From contig NZ_JAOCQD020000002.1 of the NCBI RefSeq assembly GCF_025290835.2, forward strand, positions 682,001 to 746,000: a DNA stretch of 64,000 nt, in the 5' to 3' direction. This document shows positions 44,351-54,393 of the stretch, piece after piece. Every line of letters begins with the position of its first letter. Positions within the stretch are counted from its first letter, which is position 1. The notes beneath the pieces are model-generated. The model worked only from the letters and a program-made list of their open reading frames with translations. It was not told where the DNA came from and searched no databases. The position numbers and the translations under genes were made by a program. This stretch comes from Aquabacterium sp. OR-4 (lineage in GTDB: Bacteria > Pseudomonadota > Gammaproteobacteria > Burkholderiales > Burkholderiaceae_C).

Positions 44351-44812
44351 ATGCCCGACGATGAACTGACACCGCAGGTACCCAGTGCCGAGGTAAGCCT
44401 GACCGTGGCGGCCGACCTGCAGGACAGCCTGATGGTGGCCCAGAACGACCTGGACCGACTGCAGCGCCTGTTGGCCGACGCCACGGAGACCTTGATGGGC
44501 CATTTTTATGGCGCATCGGCCCAGGTCACACGCCTGGCGCGTGCTGCCGCCAAACACCCCGAACTGCAGTCCGAGGGACTGCACGAGGCCATGCAGCACC
44601 TGGGCGGCGCCGTCACGGCGATGCAGTTCCAGGACATGGCATGGCAGCTGATCGGTCACACCCAGCGCCGCCTGCGCAGCTGTGCCGACCGCCTGGCCAA
44701 CGATGTGATGGGGGACGACGACATGGGCTCCGCCGTGGTGGAAGAAGCACCGCTGCGGCCCAATCCCGTGACCCAGGACGAGATGGACGCCGGATCAATC
44801 GAGTTGTTCTAG
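44351..44812 (+). CDS. Compact CheZ-like chemotaxis protein
   Basis: 153 residues, mainly helical. Residues 86-110 (GAVTAMQFQDMAWQLIGHTQR) resemble the CheZ catalytic helix; Asp95 and Gln99 keep the Asp-x3-Gln spacing of CheZ Asp143/Gln147. The acidic C-terminal end (QDEMDAGSIELF) resembles a short CheY-binding tail. It is shorter than CheZ (212 residues here) and is not obviously full-length homologous. It is the first gene of the unit with cheY2, cheA and an MCP, behind a sigma-28 promoter. A phosphatase role is inferred from the motif and position. Confidence 0.65.
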   Translation: MPDDELTPQVPSAEVSLTVAADLQDSLMVAQNDLDRLQRLLADATETLMGHFYGASAQVTRLARAAAKHPELQSEGLHEAMQHLGGAVTAMQFQDMAWQLIGHTQRRLRSCADRLANDVMGDDDMGSAVVEEAPLRPNPVTQDEMDAGSIELF

Positions 44813-44872
44813 TTCCACCGCCCATCCCAGTAACGCCCCCCAATCAAGCCCTCAGATTTCCCGGAGAAAACC

Positions 44873-45235
44873 ATGCACTCGATCCTCGCTGTCGACGATT
44901 CCGCCTCCATGCGCCAGATGGTGTCCTTCACGCTGAAGAACGCCGGTTTCAACGTCGTCGAGGCCGTGGACGGCCAGGACGCCTGGGAAAAGGCCGGCCA
45001 GCGCGATTTCAGCCTGGTGCTGACCGATCAGAACATGCCCCGCATGGACGGCATCTCGCTGACCAAGAAGCTGCGCGAGAGCCCCAAGTTCAAGGCCACG
45101 CCGATCCTGATCCTGACCACCGAGTCGAGCGATCAGATGAAGATGGCCGGCCGCGCCGCCGGCGCCACCGGCTGGCTGGTCAAGCCCTTCGATCCCGCCA
45201 AGCTGATCGAGGTGATCGGCAAGGTCATTCGCTGA
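44873..45235 (+). CDS. cheY: CheY-like response regulator of the cheA operon
   Basis: 120-residue single receiver domain. Acidic pair Asp8/Asp9, phospho-acceptor Asp52 (LVLTDQNMPRMDG), TTESS and VKPFD are all present. This subtype (TDQNMPxMDG) is usual next to cheA in betaproteobacteria and differs from the CheY at 5419. The pair may give a signalling CheY and a phosphate-sink CheY; which is which is not shown by sequence. Confidence 0.95.
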   Translation: MHSILAVDDSASMRQMVSFTLKNAGFNVVEAVDGQDAWEKAGQRDFSLVLTDQNMPRMDGISLTKKLRESPKFKATPILILTTESSDQMKMAGRAAGATGWLVKPFDPAKLIEVIGKVIR

Positions 45236-45290
45236 TCACACGCATCTGCCACGACCTTGCCCCTCGCATCAATTTCGGGAGACCCCAGTC

Positions 45291-47432
45291 ATGGGTGACA
45301 TGAGCAACGAAGGCGCACACCTGTCCGCCGGTATCGATCTGAGCCAGTTCTTCCAGGTCTTCTTCGAAGAAGCCGGTGAGAACCTGGACACGATGGAGCG
45401 GATGCTGCTCGAACTCGACGTCAGCGCTGCCGACGACGAAGAGCTGAACGCCATCTTCCGCTGCGCGCACTCGGTCAAGGGTGGCGCCGCCACCTTCGGC
45501 TTCAGCGACGTGGCCGAACTGACCCACCAGATGGAGGCCCTGCTCGACAAGCTGCGCCGCCACGAGCTGACCCCCACCGCACAGATGGTGGACGTGCTGC
45601 TGGCCGCGGGCGACGCGCTCAAGGCCCTGCTGGCCCGCCACCAGGGCACCGGCCAGGACGTGCCCGACACCACCGAGCTGCTGTCGACCATCCGCACGCT
45701 GTGTGCCGGTGGCACGCCGGCACCGGCGGCCGCCCCGGCCCACGCGGCCGCCGCGCCCGCCCCGGCGCCGGCCCCGGTGGCCGCCAGCGCGCCAGTTGCC
45801 GACGGCCTGCGCACGCTGGAGCTGCGCGTGGGCGTGCTGGACGACCCGGCGATCGCCGACAACCTGGCCGAGCTGTTCAAGGAGATCGACGGCCTGGGCA
45901 CCATCGAGCCGCTGGACGCCGGCCGCCCGGCCGACGGCATGCGCCGCTTCAAGGTGGTCACCTCGTCGGCCGACAACGATCTGCTGGACCTGTTCACCTT
46001 CCACGTGCCGCGCGAGGCCGTGACCCTGCTGCCGCTGGGCGCGGGCTACGGCTTCCATGAAGGCGCGCCGGGCGCCCCGGCGAATGCCGCCGCCGCGCCG
46101 CCGGCGGGCTACGGCTTCTTCGACAACGCGCCGGGCGCCCCCGGCGACGCACCCGCCGGTGCCGCGCCGGCGGCCGAAGCCGCGCAGGCCGCCCCGGCCG
46201 CCGCCGAGGCGCCCAAGCCCGCCGCCAAGCCGGCCGCACCGCGCGCCGAGGCCAAGCCGCAGGCCGCCGACGCCGCCACGCTGCGTGTGGCGGTGGAGAA
46301 GGTCGATCAGCTGATCAACCTGGTGGGCGAACTGGTGATCACCCAGGCCATGCTGGCGCAAAACAGCAAGAACCTCGACGCCGCGCTGCACCAGCAGCTG
46401 GGCGCCGGCCTGGCCGATCTGGAGCGCAATACGCGGGATCTGCAGGAAGCGGTGATGTCGATCCGCATGATCCCGATGAGCATGGTGTTCAACCGCTTCC
46501 CGCGCATGCTGCGCGACCTGGCGGCCAAGCTCGGCAAGAAGGTCGACCTGCTGACGCAGGGCGAAGCCACCGAGCTCGACAAGGGCATGGTCGAGAAGAT
46601 CACCGACCCGCTGACCCACCTGGTGCGCAACAGCTGCGACCACGGCATCGAGAGCCCGGCCGACCGTGCCGCCAGGGGCAAGCCCGAGAACGGCACCATC
46701 ACCCTGGTTGCCAGCCACCAGGGCGGCAGCATCGTGATCGAGGTGCGCGACGACGGCAAGGGCCTGAACCGCAACAAGCTCATCACCAAGGCGCGCGAGA
46801 AAGGCATCGACGCGCCCGACACGATGACCGACAACGAGGTCTGGAACCTGATCTTCGCGCCGGGCTTCTCCACCGCCGACGTGGTGACCGACGTGTCGGG
46901 CCGCGGCGTGGGCATGGACGTGGTGAAGAAGAACATCACCGCGCTGGGCGGCTCGGTCGACATCGACTCCGCCGAGGGCTACGGCATGAGCGTCAAGGTG
47001 CGCCTGCCGCTCACCCTGGCCATCATGGACGGCATGAGCGTGGGCGTGGGCGAGGAGTGCTACATCCTGCCGCTGGGCTCGGTGGTCGAGTCGTTCCAGG
47101 TGCAGGACAACATGGTCAAGACCATCGGCACCACCGGCCGCGTGGTCGAGGTGCGCGGCGAGTACATGCCGGTGATCGACCTCGAGAAGGTGTTCGAGGT
47201 GCCGCGTTTCGACTTCGAGCATGTCAGCAACATCATGGTGGTGGTCGAGAGCGAGGGCACGCGCGTGGCGCTGCTCGTCGACGAGCTGCTCGGCCAGCAG
47301 CAGGTGGTGGTGAAGAACCTCGAGGCCAACTACCGCAAGGTGCCCGATGTGTCGGGCGCCACGATCATGGGTGACGGCCGCGTGGCGCTGATCCTGGACA
47401 TCCTGTCGCTGGTGCGCCGCACCCGCACCTGA
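45291..47432 (+). CDS. cheA: CheA, chemotaxis histidine kinase
   Basis: 713 residues with all five parts. Hpt has His60 in RCAHSVKGGAATFG. A CheY-binding region lies at about 180-250. Dimerisation begins at LRVAVEKVDQLINLVGELVI. The ATPase has HLVRNSCDHGIES, VRDDGKGLN and GRGVGMDVVKKNI. CheW-like P5 is at the end. The linker before dimerisation holds two copies of a GYGF-x3-APGAP motif (about residues 252 and 275). It lies 55 bp after cheY. Confidence 0.98.
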   Translation: MGDMSNEGAHLSAGIDLSQFFQVFFEEAGENLDTMERMLLELDVSAADDEELNAIFRCAHSVKGGAATFGFSDVAELTHQMEALLDKLRRHELTPTAQMVDVLLAAGDALKALLARHQGTGQDVPDTTELLSTIRTLCAGGTPAPAAAPAHAAAAPAPAPAPVAASAPVADGLRTLELRVGVLDDPAIADNLAELFKEIDGLGTIEPLDAGRPADGMRRFKVVTSSADNDLLDLFTFHVPREAVTLLPLGAGYGFHEGAPGAPANAAAAPPAGYGFFDNAPGAPGDAPAGAAPAAEAAQAAPAAAEAPKPAAKPAAPRAEAKPQAADAATLRVAVEKVDQLINLVGELVITQAMLAQNSKNLDAALHQQLGAGLADLERNTRDLQEAVMSIRMIPMSMVFNRFPRMLRDLAAKLGKKVDLLTQGEATELDKGMVEKITDPLTHLVRNSCDHGIESPADRAARGKPENGTITLVASHQGGSIVIEVRDDGKGLNRNKLITKAREKGIDAPDTMTDNEVWNLIFAPGFSTADVVTDVSGRGVGMDVVKKNITALGGSVDIDSAEGYGMSVKVRLPLTLAIMDGMSVGVGEECYILPLGSVVESFQVQDNMVKTIGTTGRVVEVRGEYMPVIDLEKVFEVPRFDFEHVSNIMVVVESEGTRVALLVDELLGQQQVVVKNLEANYRKVPDVSGATIMGDGRVALILDILSLVRRTRT

Positions 47433-47496
47433 GCCTCACGGGCCGCCGCCGGCCAACGCCGGACCGGCGGCCCGCCCCCTGACGAGATTGCATCCC

Positions 47497-49269
47497 ATGA
47501 ACCTGCAGAACCTGCGCATTGCCGCCAAGCTGTGGCTGGTGGTCGGCCTGTTCATCGCCGCCCTGCTGGCCTTGATCGGCTTTGCCGCCCTTCGATCGGC
47601 CAGTTCGCAGGCCGAGGCCGACCGCGCGCTGAGCGAGGTCGAGCACAAGATCCGCATGGCCGGCCAGTGGTCGGGCCTGACCGATGGCGCGGTCAACCGT
47701 GCCATCGCCGGCGCCATCAGCCCCGACGAGGCCGTGACCAAGGCCTTCAAGGACACCAACGACAAGGCCATCGCGCGCATCACCGAGATCCAGAAGCAGT
47801 TCAAGGCCATGCCGCTGAGCGACGCCGAGCGCGCCCAGATGGACAAGATCGGCCAGCTGCGCCAGAGCGTGCTTGACGCCAACGGCCGTGTGGTCGCGCT
47901 GCGCAAGGACGGCAAGCTCGACGAGGCCCGCGCCGAGGCCACCGGCAGCTTCAGCAACCAGGCCAACACCTACCTGCAGGCGCTGCGCGACTTCGTCACG
48001 CTGCAGGAAGACGCCGCCAAGGCCACCCGCGAGCGCGTGGCCGCCGACCGCCGCCAGACGGTGGTGATCGCCGCCGTGGCCGTGGGCCTGATCATCGCCG
48101 GCATGATGGCCGGCACGCTGGCCCTGATCCGCAGCATCCGCACCCCGGTGCGCGAGGCCGTGGCCCTGGCCGACCGCATTGCCGGTGGTGACCTCGGCGC
48201 CCAGGGCAGCGTGCACCGCCACGACGAGTTCGGCGAGCTGATGACCGCGCTGGCCCGCATGGCCGCGTCGCTGTCGAGCACCATCGTGCAGGTGCGCCAT
48301 GCCAGCGACTCGATCCGCACCGCCAGCGCCGAGATCGCCGCCGGCAACCAGGACTTGAGCCAGCGCACCGAGCAGACCGCCAGCAACCTGCAGCAGACCG
48401 CCAGCTCGATCGTGCAGCTCACCGGCACCGTGCGCCAGAGCGCCGACTCGGCCGCCCAGGCCAACCAGCTGGCCGCCAGCGCCCAAAACGTGGCCCAGCG
48501 CGGTGGCGACGTGGTGCGCCAGGTGGTCAGCACCATGGACGAGATCAACAGCGCCTCCAAGCGCATTGCCGACATCATCGGCACCATCGACGGCATCGCC
48601 TTCCAGACCAACATCCTGGCGCTGAACGCGGCGGTGGAAGCCGCCCGTGCCGGCGAGCAGGGCCGCGGCTTCGCGGTGGTGGCCGGCGAGGTGCGCAGCC
48701 TGGCCCAGCGCTCGGCCGAAGCCGCGCGCGAGATCAAGGGCCTGATCGGCGCCTCGGTCGAGAAGGTCGAATCGGGCTCGCGCCTGGTGCAGGACGCCGG
48801 CAGCACGATGGACGAGATCGTCAGCAGCGTCTCGCGCGTCACCGACATCATCGGCGAGATCAGCGCCGCGGCCACCGAGCAGAGCTCGGGCATCAACATG
48901 GTCAACGGCGCCGTCACCGGCCTCGACCAGATGACCCAGCAGAACGCCGCGCTGGTGGAAGAAAGCGCCGCCGCCGCCGAGAGCCTGAAGTCGCAGGCCG
49001 ACCGCCTGGCCTCGATGGTGGCCACCTTCCGTGCCGACGCCTCGCCGGCCACGGCCAGCGCGCCGCCGGCCGCACCGGTGCGCGCCGCCGCGGCAACGGT
49101 GAGCCACCGCCCGGCCCCGGCCCCCGCTCCCGCCCGTGCAGCGGCGGCATCGCCGGCACCGCGCGCGGCGGCTGCGGCCGCCCCGGCGGCCCCGCGCCCC
49201 GCCGCCAAGCCGGCCGCGGCGCCAGCCACGGCCACCGCCAACGGCGACACCGACTGGGAAACCTTCTGA
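47497..49269 (+). CDS. Methyl-accepting chemotaxis protein 1 (4HB type)
   Basis: 590 residues: transmembrane helix about 12-32, periplasmic four-helix-bundle-type sensor, second helix about 187-207, HAMP, and a signalling domain with the hairpin tip [20 protein letters not shown]. The C-terminus is an Ala/Pro linker ending in DWETF, the CheR/CheB-tethering pentapeptide (NWETF in E. coli). The ATG at 47497 is preferred over a TTG nine bases upstream. The signalling domain is nearly identical at DNA level to the MCPs at 50454 and 52316. Confidence 0.96.
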   Translation: MNLQNLRIAAKLWLVVGLFIAALLALIGFAALRSASSQAEADRALSEVEHKIRMAGQWSGLTDGAVNRAIAGAISPDEAVTKAFKDTNDKAIARITEIQKQFKAMPLSDAERAQMDKIGQLRQSVLDANGRVVALRKDGKLDEARAEATGSFSNQANTYLQALRDFVTLQEDAAKATRERVAADRRQTVVIAAVAVGLIIAGMMAGTLALIRSIRTPVREAVALADRIAGGDLGAQGSVHRHDEFGELMTALARMAASLSSTIVQVRHASDSIRTASAEIAAGNQDLSQRTEQTASNLQQTASSIVQLTGTVRQSADSAAQANQLAASAQNVAQRGGDVVRQVVSTMDEINSASKRIADIIGTIDGIAFQTNILALNAAVEAARAGEQGRGFAVVAGEVRSLAQRSAEAAREIKGLIGASVEKVESGSRLVQDAGSTMDEIVSSVSRVTDIIGEISAAATEQSSGINMVNGAVTGLDQMTQQNAALVEESAAAAESLKSQADRLASMVATFRADASPATASAPPAAPVRAAAATVSHRPAPAPAPARAAAASPAPRAAAAAAPAAPRPAAKPAAAPATATANGDTDWETF

Positions 49270-49809
49270 TCGAACGGGCGGCGCACGCGCCCCGGCGCGC
49301 CCGTCGCCCGCACGTCGCCCGCCCGCCAGGCCCGCCACCGACAGCGGCGCTCCGGCCGCCCGCATCCGGCCCGACCCCGGCGCCCGCCAGACCGGCGCCG
49401 GCTCGAACCGGTCTCCTGATTGCAGTACCCGCCCTGTGGAGCCCCCCCATGTCCGCGGCCATGCATTGGAAGCCAGGCGTCTCGATCCGCTCCAGTACGC
49501 ACCCGGCCATCAGCCTGGTGACGGGCCGGTGCGCCCCGGCTGCCGAGGCTGCCACGGCTGCCACGGCGGCCACGGCTGCCGCCGCGAGCCTGACGGCGCC
49601 GGCCAGGCCGCCCACCGGCAACGGGGCCGCTGCAGGCTGGCGCAAGCCCACACCGTGCACTGATTCACGCCGCCACTGCATGCAAGCCTGCGCCGCAAGT
49701 CCGCCCGCTGCCAGCGCCTCAAACCCGCCAGCGCCGCGCCGATAACAGCGACAGGCCTACGCCCCGTCAGCCCATCCACCGCCCCGTATCCCACTGGAGA
49801 CCTCCCGCC
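49270..49809. other. MCP1-cheW intergenic region
   Basis: About 540 bp, G+C-rich, without a supportable gene. It includes imperfect CTGCCACGG-type repeats (about 49545-49590) and ends with the cheW promoter. Possible GC hairpins follow the MCP1 stop (about 49274-49300). Confidence 0.5.
49719..49745 (+). promoter_or_regulatory. Sigma-28 promoter of cheW
   Basis: TCAA (49719-49722), 15 bp, GCCGATAA (49738-49745), identical in both elements to the motAB promoter. The start codon is 65 bp downstream. Confidence 0.8.
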
Positions 49810-50355
49810 ATGGACATGATCACCGACGCCGCAGCCGTCGCCCGCCACGAGGCCCAGCGCGCCATCGAGGCCGCCGGCAAGCGCGCCCCCTCGCTGCAGG
49901 CACACAACGGCGAATACCTCACCTTCCGCCTGGGCGCCGAGGAGTACGGCATCGACATCCTGCGCGTGCAGGAAATCCGCTCCTACGAGCAACCCACGCG
50001 CATCGCCAACGCACCGTCGTTCCTGAAGGGCGTGGTCAACCTGCGCGGCGTCATCGTGCCCATCGTCGACCTGCGCCTGAAGCTGGGTTGCGACAGCGCC
50101 GACTACACGCCCTTCACGGTGGTCATCGTGCTGAACCTGCGCGGTCGCGTGGTGGGTGCGGTGGTCGATTCGGTGTCCGACGTGCTGGAGCTGGCCGGCG
50201 ACAGCATCCGCCCGGCGCCGGCCATGGGCACCACGGTGGAAGCCGACTTCATCACCGGCATCGCCAGCGTCAGCGAACGCATGCTGATCCTGATGGACAT
50301 CGAAGCGCTGATGGGCAGCGCCGACATGGGTCTGCTGGACCAGGTGGGCACCTGA
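49810..50355 (+). CDS. cheW: CheW, receptor-kinase coupling protein
   Basis: 181 residues; a CheW domain at about 34-170 (YLTFRLGAEEYGIDILRVQEI, then FLKGVVNLRGVIVPIVDLRLKL and VVDSVSDVLEL). An extra N-terminal helix of about 30 residues precedes it. It couples MCPs to CheA and is followed 98 bp later by MCP2, with a CT-dinucleotide run (about 50389-50402) between. Confidence 0.97.
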   Translation: MDMITDAAAVARHEAQRAIEAAGKRAPSLQAHNGEYLTFRLGAEEYGIDILRVQEIRSYEQPTRIANAPSFLKGVVNLRGVIVPIVDLRLKLGCDSADYTPFTVVIVLNLRGRVVGAVVDSVSDVLELAGDSIRPAPAMGTTVEADFITGIASVSERMLILMDIEALMGSADMGLLDQVGT

Positions 50356-50453
50356 TCCAGCGGCGCCTCGCCACTCGGGCGCACCCGTTCTCTCTCTCTC
50401 TCCAAATCATTTCCTAGCGACGTAAACGCCTTCATCGCGCCCGGGAGTCAAAG

Positions 50454-52241
50454 ATGCAGATGAAACTTTCCACGCGGCTGTGGCTGCCCACCATCGTCCA
50501 GCTCACCATCGTGGCCGCGCTGGCCACGGTCATGGCGGTGCAGATCCGCGGCAGCATTGCCGCGTCCTCGGCCAGCCAGGAAGCCCAGCTCAACAAGCTG
50601 CAGGACGCCACCAACTGGCAGGGCCTGACGGCCGCCAACGCCGCGCGCACCATCGCCGGCGTGGTCGGCAGCGACCCCAAGGTGGCCAGCACGCTGAAGC
50701 CGCAGATCGAGGCCACCTCGGCCCAGATCTCCGAGCTGCAAAAGCGCATCGAATCGATGGCCGAAACGCCCGAGGAGAAGGCTGCGCTGGCCAAGGTGGC
50801 CGACACCCGCAAGACCTACATCGCTGCGCGCGACACGGTGCGCAAGCTCAAGGGCGAAGGCAAGGACGACGAAGCCGCCGCCGCGCTCGACGGCCAGATG
50901 AAGCCCAAGATGGAGGCCTACACGGCCGCCCAGGCCGAGTTCGTGAAGCTGCAGCGCGAGCGTGGCGAAGCCCTGCTCGAGGCCGTGGGCCGCGAGCGCA
51001 TGAAGACGGTGTGGGCCGTGGTCGGCGTGATGCTGCTGGTGGTGGTGGGCATGGCCGTGGGCGCGGTGCTCACCGTGCGCTCGATCAGCGCACCGATGAC
51101 CCAGCTGGCCGCCACCGCGCGCCGCATCGGCGAAGGCGATCTCACGGTCGACATCGACACCACCCGCAAGGACGAGATCGGCGAGGTGCTCAGCTCGCTG
51201 GCCCACATGCGTGACTCGCTGCGCCGTGTGGTCAGCCAGGTGCAGCAGGCGGCTGAGTCGATCCAGGTGGCCAGCTCCGAGGTGGCCAGCGGCAACCAGG
51301 ATCTGAGCCAGCGCACCGAGCAGGCCGCCAGCAATCTGCAGCAGACCGCCAGCTCGATCGAGCAGCTCACCGGCACCGTGCGCCAGAGCGCCGACTCGGC
51401 CGCCCAGGCCAACCAGCTGGCCGCCAGCGCGCAAAGCGTGGCCCAGCGTGGTGGCGACGTGGTGAGCCAGGTGGTCAGCACCATGGACGCGATCAACCAG
51501 TCGTCCAAGAAGATCTCCGACATCATCGGCACCATCGACGGCATCGCCTTCCAGACCAACATCCTGGCGCTGAACGCGGCGGTGGAAGCCGCCCGTGCCG
51601 GCGAGCAGGGCCGCGGCTTCGCGGTGGTGGCCGGCGAGGTGCGCAGCCTGGCCCAGCGCTCGGCCGAGGCCGCGCGCGAGATCAAGGGCCTGATCGGCGC
51701 CTCGGTCGAGAAGGTCGAGTCGGGCTCGCGCCTGGTGCAGGACGCCGGCAGCACGATGAGCGAGATCGTCAGCAGCGTCTCGCGCGTCACCGACATCATC
51801 GGCGAGATCAGCGCCGCCTCCACCGAGCAGAGCTCGGGCATCGGCCTGGTCAACGGCGCCATCGGCAGCCTCGACCAGATGACCCAGCAGAACGCCGCGC
51901 TGGTGGAAGAAAGCGCCGCCGCCGCCGAGAGCCTGCGCGAGCAGGCCAAGCGCCTGGCCGAGGTGGTGAGCACTTTCAAGGTCAATGCGGGCAGCCAGGC
52001 GGCTGGCGCCGTGGCCCACCGCCCGGCGCCCAGCGTGGCACGGGCGCCCGCCGCCCCCACGGCGGCCCGTGCCCCGAGCACGGCCGCTGCCCGCCCCGCC
52101 GCGCCCCGACCGGCCGCCGCCGCAGCGCCGCGACCGGCCGAGGTGGCCCAGTCGGCCATCGGCCAGGCGCGTGACAGCAGTGCACGCTCGGCCGTGCCAA
52201 CCGGCAAGTCCGGCGGCGACGACGACTGGGAAACCTTCTGA
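50454..52241 (+). CDS. Methyl-accepting chemotaxis protein 2 (4HB type)
   Basis: 595 residues: first transmembrane helix near the N-terminus (about 10-32), four-helix-bundle periplasmic sensor with a strongly charged centre ([21 protein letters not shown]), second helix about 187-207, HAMP and signalling domain. The C-terminal Ala/Pro linker ends in DDDWETF, again a CheR-type tether. From about 51290 to 51940 the DNA is nearly identical to MCP1 and MCP3. Confidence 0.96.
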   Translation: MQMKLSTRLWLPTIVQLTIVAALATVMAVQIRGSIAASSASQEAQLNKLQDATNWQGLTAANAARTIAGVVGSDPKVASTLKPQIEATSAQISELQKRIESMAETPEEKAALAKVADTRKTYIAARDTVRKLKGEGKDDEAAAALDGQMKPKMEAYTAAQAEFVKLQRERGEALLEAVGRERMKTVWAVVGVMLLVVVGMAVGAVLTVRSISAPMTQLAATARRIGEGDLTVDIDTTRKDEIGEVLSSLAHMRDSLRRVVSQVQQAAESIQVASSEVASGNQDLSQRTEQAASNLQQTASSIEQLTGTVRQSADSAAQANQLAASAQSVAQRGGDVVSQVVSTMDAINQSSKKISDIIGTIDGIAFQTNILALNAAVEAARAGEQGRGFAVVAGEVRSLAQRSAEAAREIKGLIGASVEKVESGSRLVQDAGSTMSEIVSSVSRVTDIIGEISAASTEQSSGIGLVNGAIGSLDQMTQQNAALVEESAAAAESLREQAKRLAEVVSTFKVNAGSQAAGAVAHRPAPSVARAPAAPTAARAPSTAAARPAAPRPAAAAAPRPAEVAQSAIGQARDSSARSAVPTGKSGGDDDWETF

Positions 52242-52315
52242 TCCCGGGCACGGCAGGCTCGTGGCCTGCCGTGCCGCTTGTGCCCCCCGCTTTCTTCGAC
52301 CAAGGAAACGCCTCG

Positions 52316-54265
52316 ATGTCCTCCGCCATTCCAGTCCCCGGCAACGCCGCCGCCCCCGGTTCCCTGGCCCGCCGCATCGCGCTCAGCGGTGCCGGCGCCG
52401 TGGCCGTGGTGATGCTGGGCATTTGCGGCGTCATGGCCTGGGCCACGGCCAACGAAACCCGCGGCCATGTGCAGCGTCTGGCCACCGAGCGCGCGCACTC
52501 CGCCGCCCAGTCACTCGACGCCTTCGACGAGGCCGCCCGCCAGGTGGCCGAGCGCTTCTACACCAGCTTTGCCGACAGCTTCGGCAAGGACTTCGTGCTC
52601 GACGCCGCCAGCGGCGAGCTGCGCAACAAGGGTGAGCTGCTCAACGGCAGCTTCACGCTGGTGGACAGGTTTGCCGCCAGCACCGGTGGCGTGGCCACCA
52701 TCTTTGCGCGCAAGGGCGATGACTTCCAGCGCGTCACCACCTCGCTGAAGAAGGAAAACGGCGACCGCGCCATGGGCACCCTGCTCGGCAGCGGCCATCC
52801 GGCCTACAAGAAGATGATGGCCGGCGAAAGCTATGTCGGCCGCGCCTTCCTGTTCGGCAAGCACTACATGACCCGCTACCAGGCGGTGAAGGACGCTGCC
52901 GGCCAGGTGGTGGGCATCCAGTTCATCGGCTTCGACCTGTCGGCGTTCCAGACCACGCTGGACAAGATGGTGGCCGAGGGCAAGCTCTACGAGACCGGCG
53001 GCCTGGCCATCATCGACCCCAAGAAGTCGCCCGCCGATGCGGTGTTCGTGGCCCACCCGACGCTGCGCGGCAAGAAGGTCAGCGAAGCCTGGCCCGGCGC
53101 CGAGAAGTCGCTGGCCATGCTGGCCGATGCCGGCGCCGACAGCGGCCCGCAGGCCCTGCCGGTGCCGCTGCTGGCCGCCGGTGACGGCCGCTGGGCCGTG
53201 GTGCGCAAGGCCCAGGGCTCGGGCTGGTGGCTGGTGGCCGAGGTGAGCGACGCCGAGGCCATGCGCCCGCACTACGCGGCCATGCTGCCCTTCGTGGCAC
53301 TGTTTGTCAGTGCCTCGCTGGTGCTGGGCCTGGGCCTGGCCTGGATGCTGCGCCGCGGTGTCTCGCAGCCGCTGGCCGTGCTGGGCCAGAGCCTCGAGGC
53401 CGTGGCCCAGGGCGACCTGAGCCATGCCGTGCACGTGGACCGCAGCGACGAGATCGGCCGCCTGATGCAGCAGGTGGAAACCATGCGCGGCACGCTGGCC
53501 AGCACCATGCAGGGCGTGCGCCAGGCGGCCGAGTCGATCGGCACCGCCAGCGCCGAGGTGGCCAGTGGCAACCAGGACCTGAGCCAGCGCACCGAGCAGG
53601 CCGCCAGCAACCTGCAGCAGACCGCCAGCTCGATCGAGCAGCTCACCGGCACCGTGCGCCAGAGCGCCGACTCGGCCGCCCAGGCCAACCAGCTGGCCGC
53701 CAGCGCGCAAAGCGTGGCACGCCGCGGCGGCGAGGTGGTGAGCCAGGTGGTCAGCACCATGGACGCGATCAACCAGTCGTCCAAGAAGATCTCCGACATC
53801 ATCGGCACCATCGACGGCATCGCCTTCCAGACCAACATCCTGGCGCTGAACGCGGCGGTCGAAGCCGCTCGTGCCGGCGAGCAGGGCCGCGGCTTCGCGG
53901 TGGTGGCCGGCGAGGTGCGCAGCCTGGCCCAGCGCTCGGCCGAGGCCGCGCGCGAGATCAAGAGCCTGATCGGCGCCTCGGTCGAGAAGGTCGAGTCGGG
54001 CTCGCGCCTGGTGCAGGACGCCGGCAGCACGATGAGCGAGATCGTCAGCAGCGTCTCGCGCGTCACCGACATCATCGGCGAGATCAGTGCCGCGGCCACC
54101 GAGCAGAGCTCGGGCATCGGCCTGGTCAACGGCGCCATCGGCAGCCTCGACCAGATGACCCAGCAGAACGCCGCACTGGTGGAAGAAAGCGCTGCAGCCG
54201 CCGAGAGCCTGCGCGAGCAGGCCACGCGCCTGACCTCGGTGGTGAGCGGCTTCCGCCTGGCCTGA
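52316..54265 (+). CDS. Methyl-accepting chemotaxis protein 3 (Cache type), no tether
   Basis: 649 residues: transmembrane helix about 22-42, a large periplasmic Cache 3/Cache 2-type sensor (about 45-315, with [20 protein letters not shown] and [17 protein letters not shown]), second helix about 325-345, HAMP and signalling domain. It stops straight after the signalling domain (SVVSGFRLA) and lacks the linker and WETF pentapeptide of MCP1/2. The ATG at 52316 is preferred; the 15 upstream codons have no ribosome site. Confidence 0.95.
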   Translation: MSSAIPVPGNAAAPGSLARRIALSGAGAVAVVMLGICGVMAWATANETRGHVQRLATERAHSAAQSLDAFDEAARQVAERFYTSFADSFGKDFVLDAASGELRNKGELLNGSFTLVDRFAASTGGVATIFARKGDDFQRVTTSLKKENGDRAMGTLLGSGHPAYKKMMAGESYVGRAFLFGKHYMTRYQAVKDAAGQVVGIQFIGFDLSAFQTTLDKMVAEGKLYETGGLAIIDPKKSPADAVFVAHPTLRGKKVSEAWPGAEKSLAMLADAGADSGPQALPVPLLAAGDGRWAVVRKAQGSGWWLVAEVSDAEAMRPHYAAMLPFVALFVSASLVLGLGLAWMLRRGVSQPLAVLGQSLEAVAQGDLSHAVHVDRSDEIGRLMQQVETMRGTLASTMQGVRQAAESIGTASAEVASGNQDLSQRTEQAASNLQQTASSIEQLTGTVRQSADSAAQANQLAASAQSVARRGGEVVSQVVSTMDAINQSSKKISDIIGTIDGIAFQTNILALNAAVEAARAGEQGRGFAVVAGEVRSLAQRSAEAAREIKSLIGASVEKVESGSRLVQDAGSTMSEIVSSVSRVTDIIGEISAAATEQSSGIGLVNGAIGSLDQMTQQNAALVEESAAAAESLREQATRLTSVVSGFRLA

Positions 54266-54306
54266 GGGCCCTGCTCCTCCCTGCCCCGGGCCTCACCCGG
54301 GGCCTG

Positions 54307-54341
54307 CAACGCCCGCCGCGTGAATCACGCCGCGGGCGTTG
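54307..54341. terminator. Bidirectional terminator between MCP3 and the ABC permease
   Basis: A 17-bp stem with one mismatch (CAACGCCCGC and its complement outermost) and a one-base centre, between two convergent genes. No U-run on either side. Confidence 0.6.
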
Positions 54342-54393
54342 CCGCTGGTGGCGCAGGCCGCATTGGCCACTGCAGCCTCAGTTGCAGGCCGCG

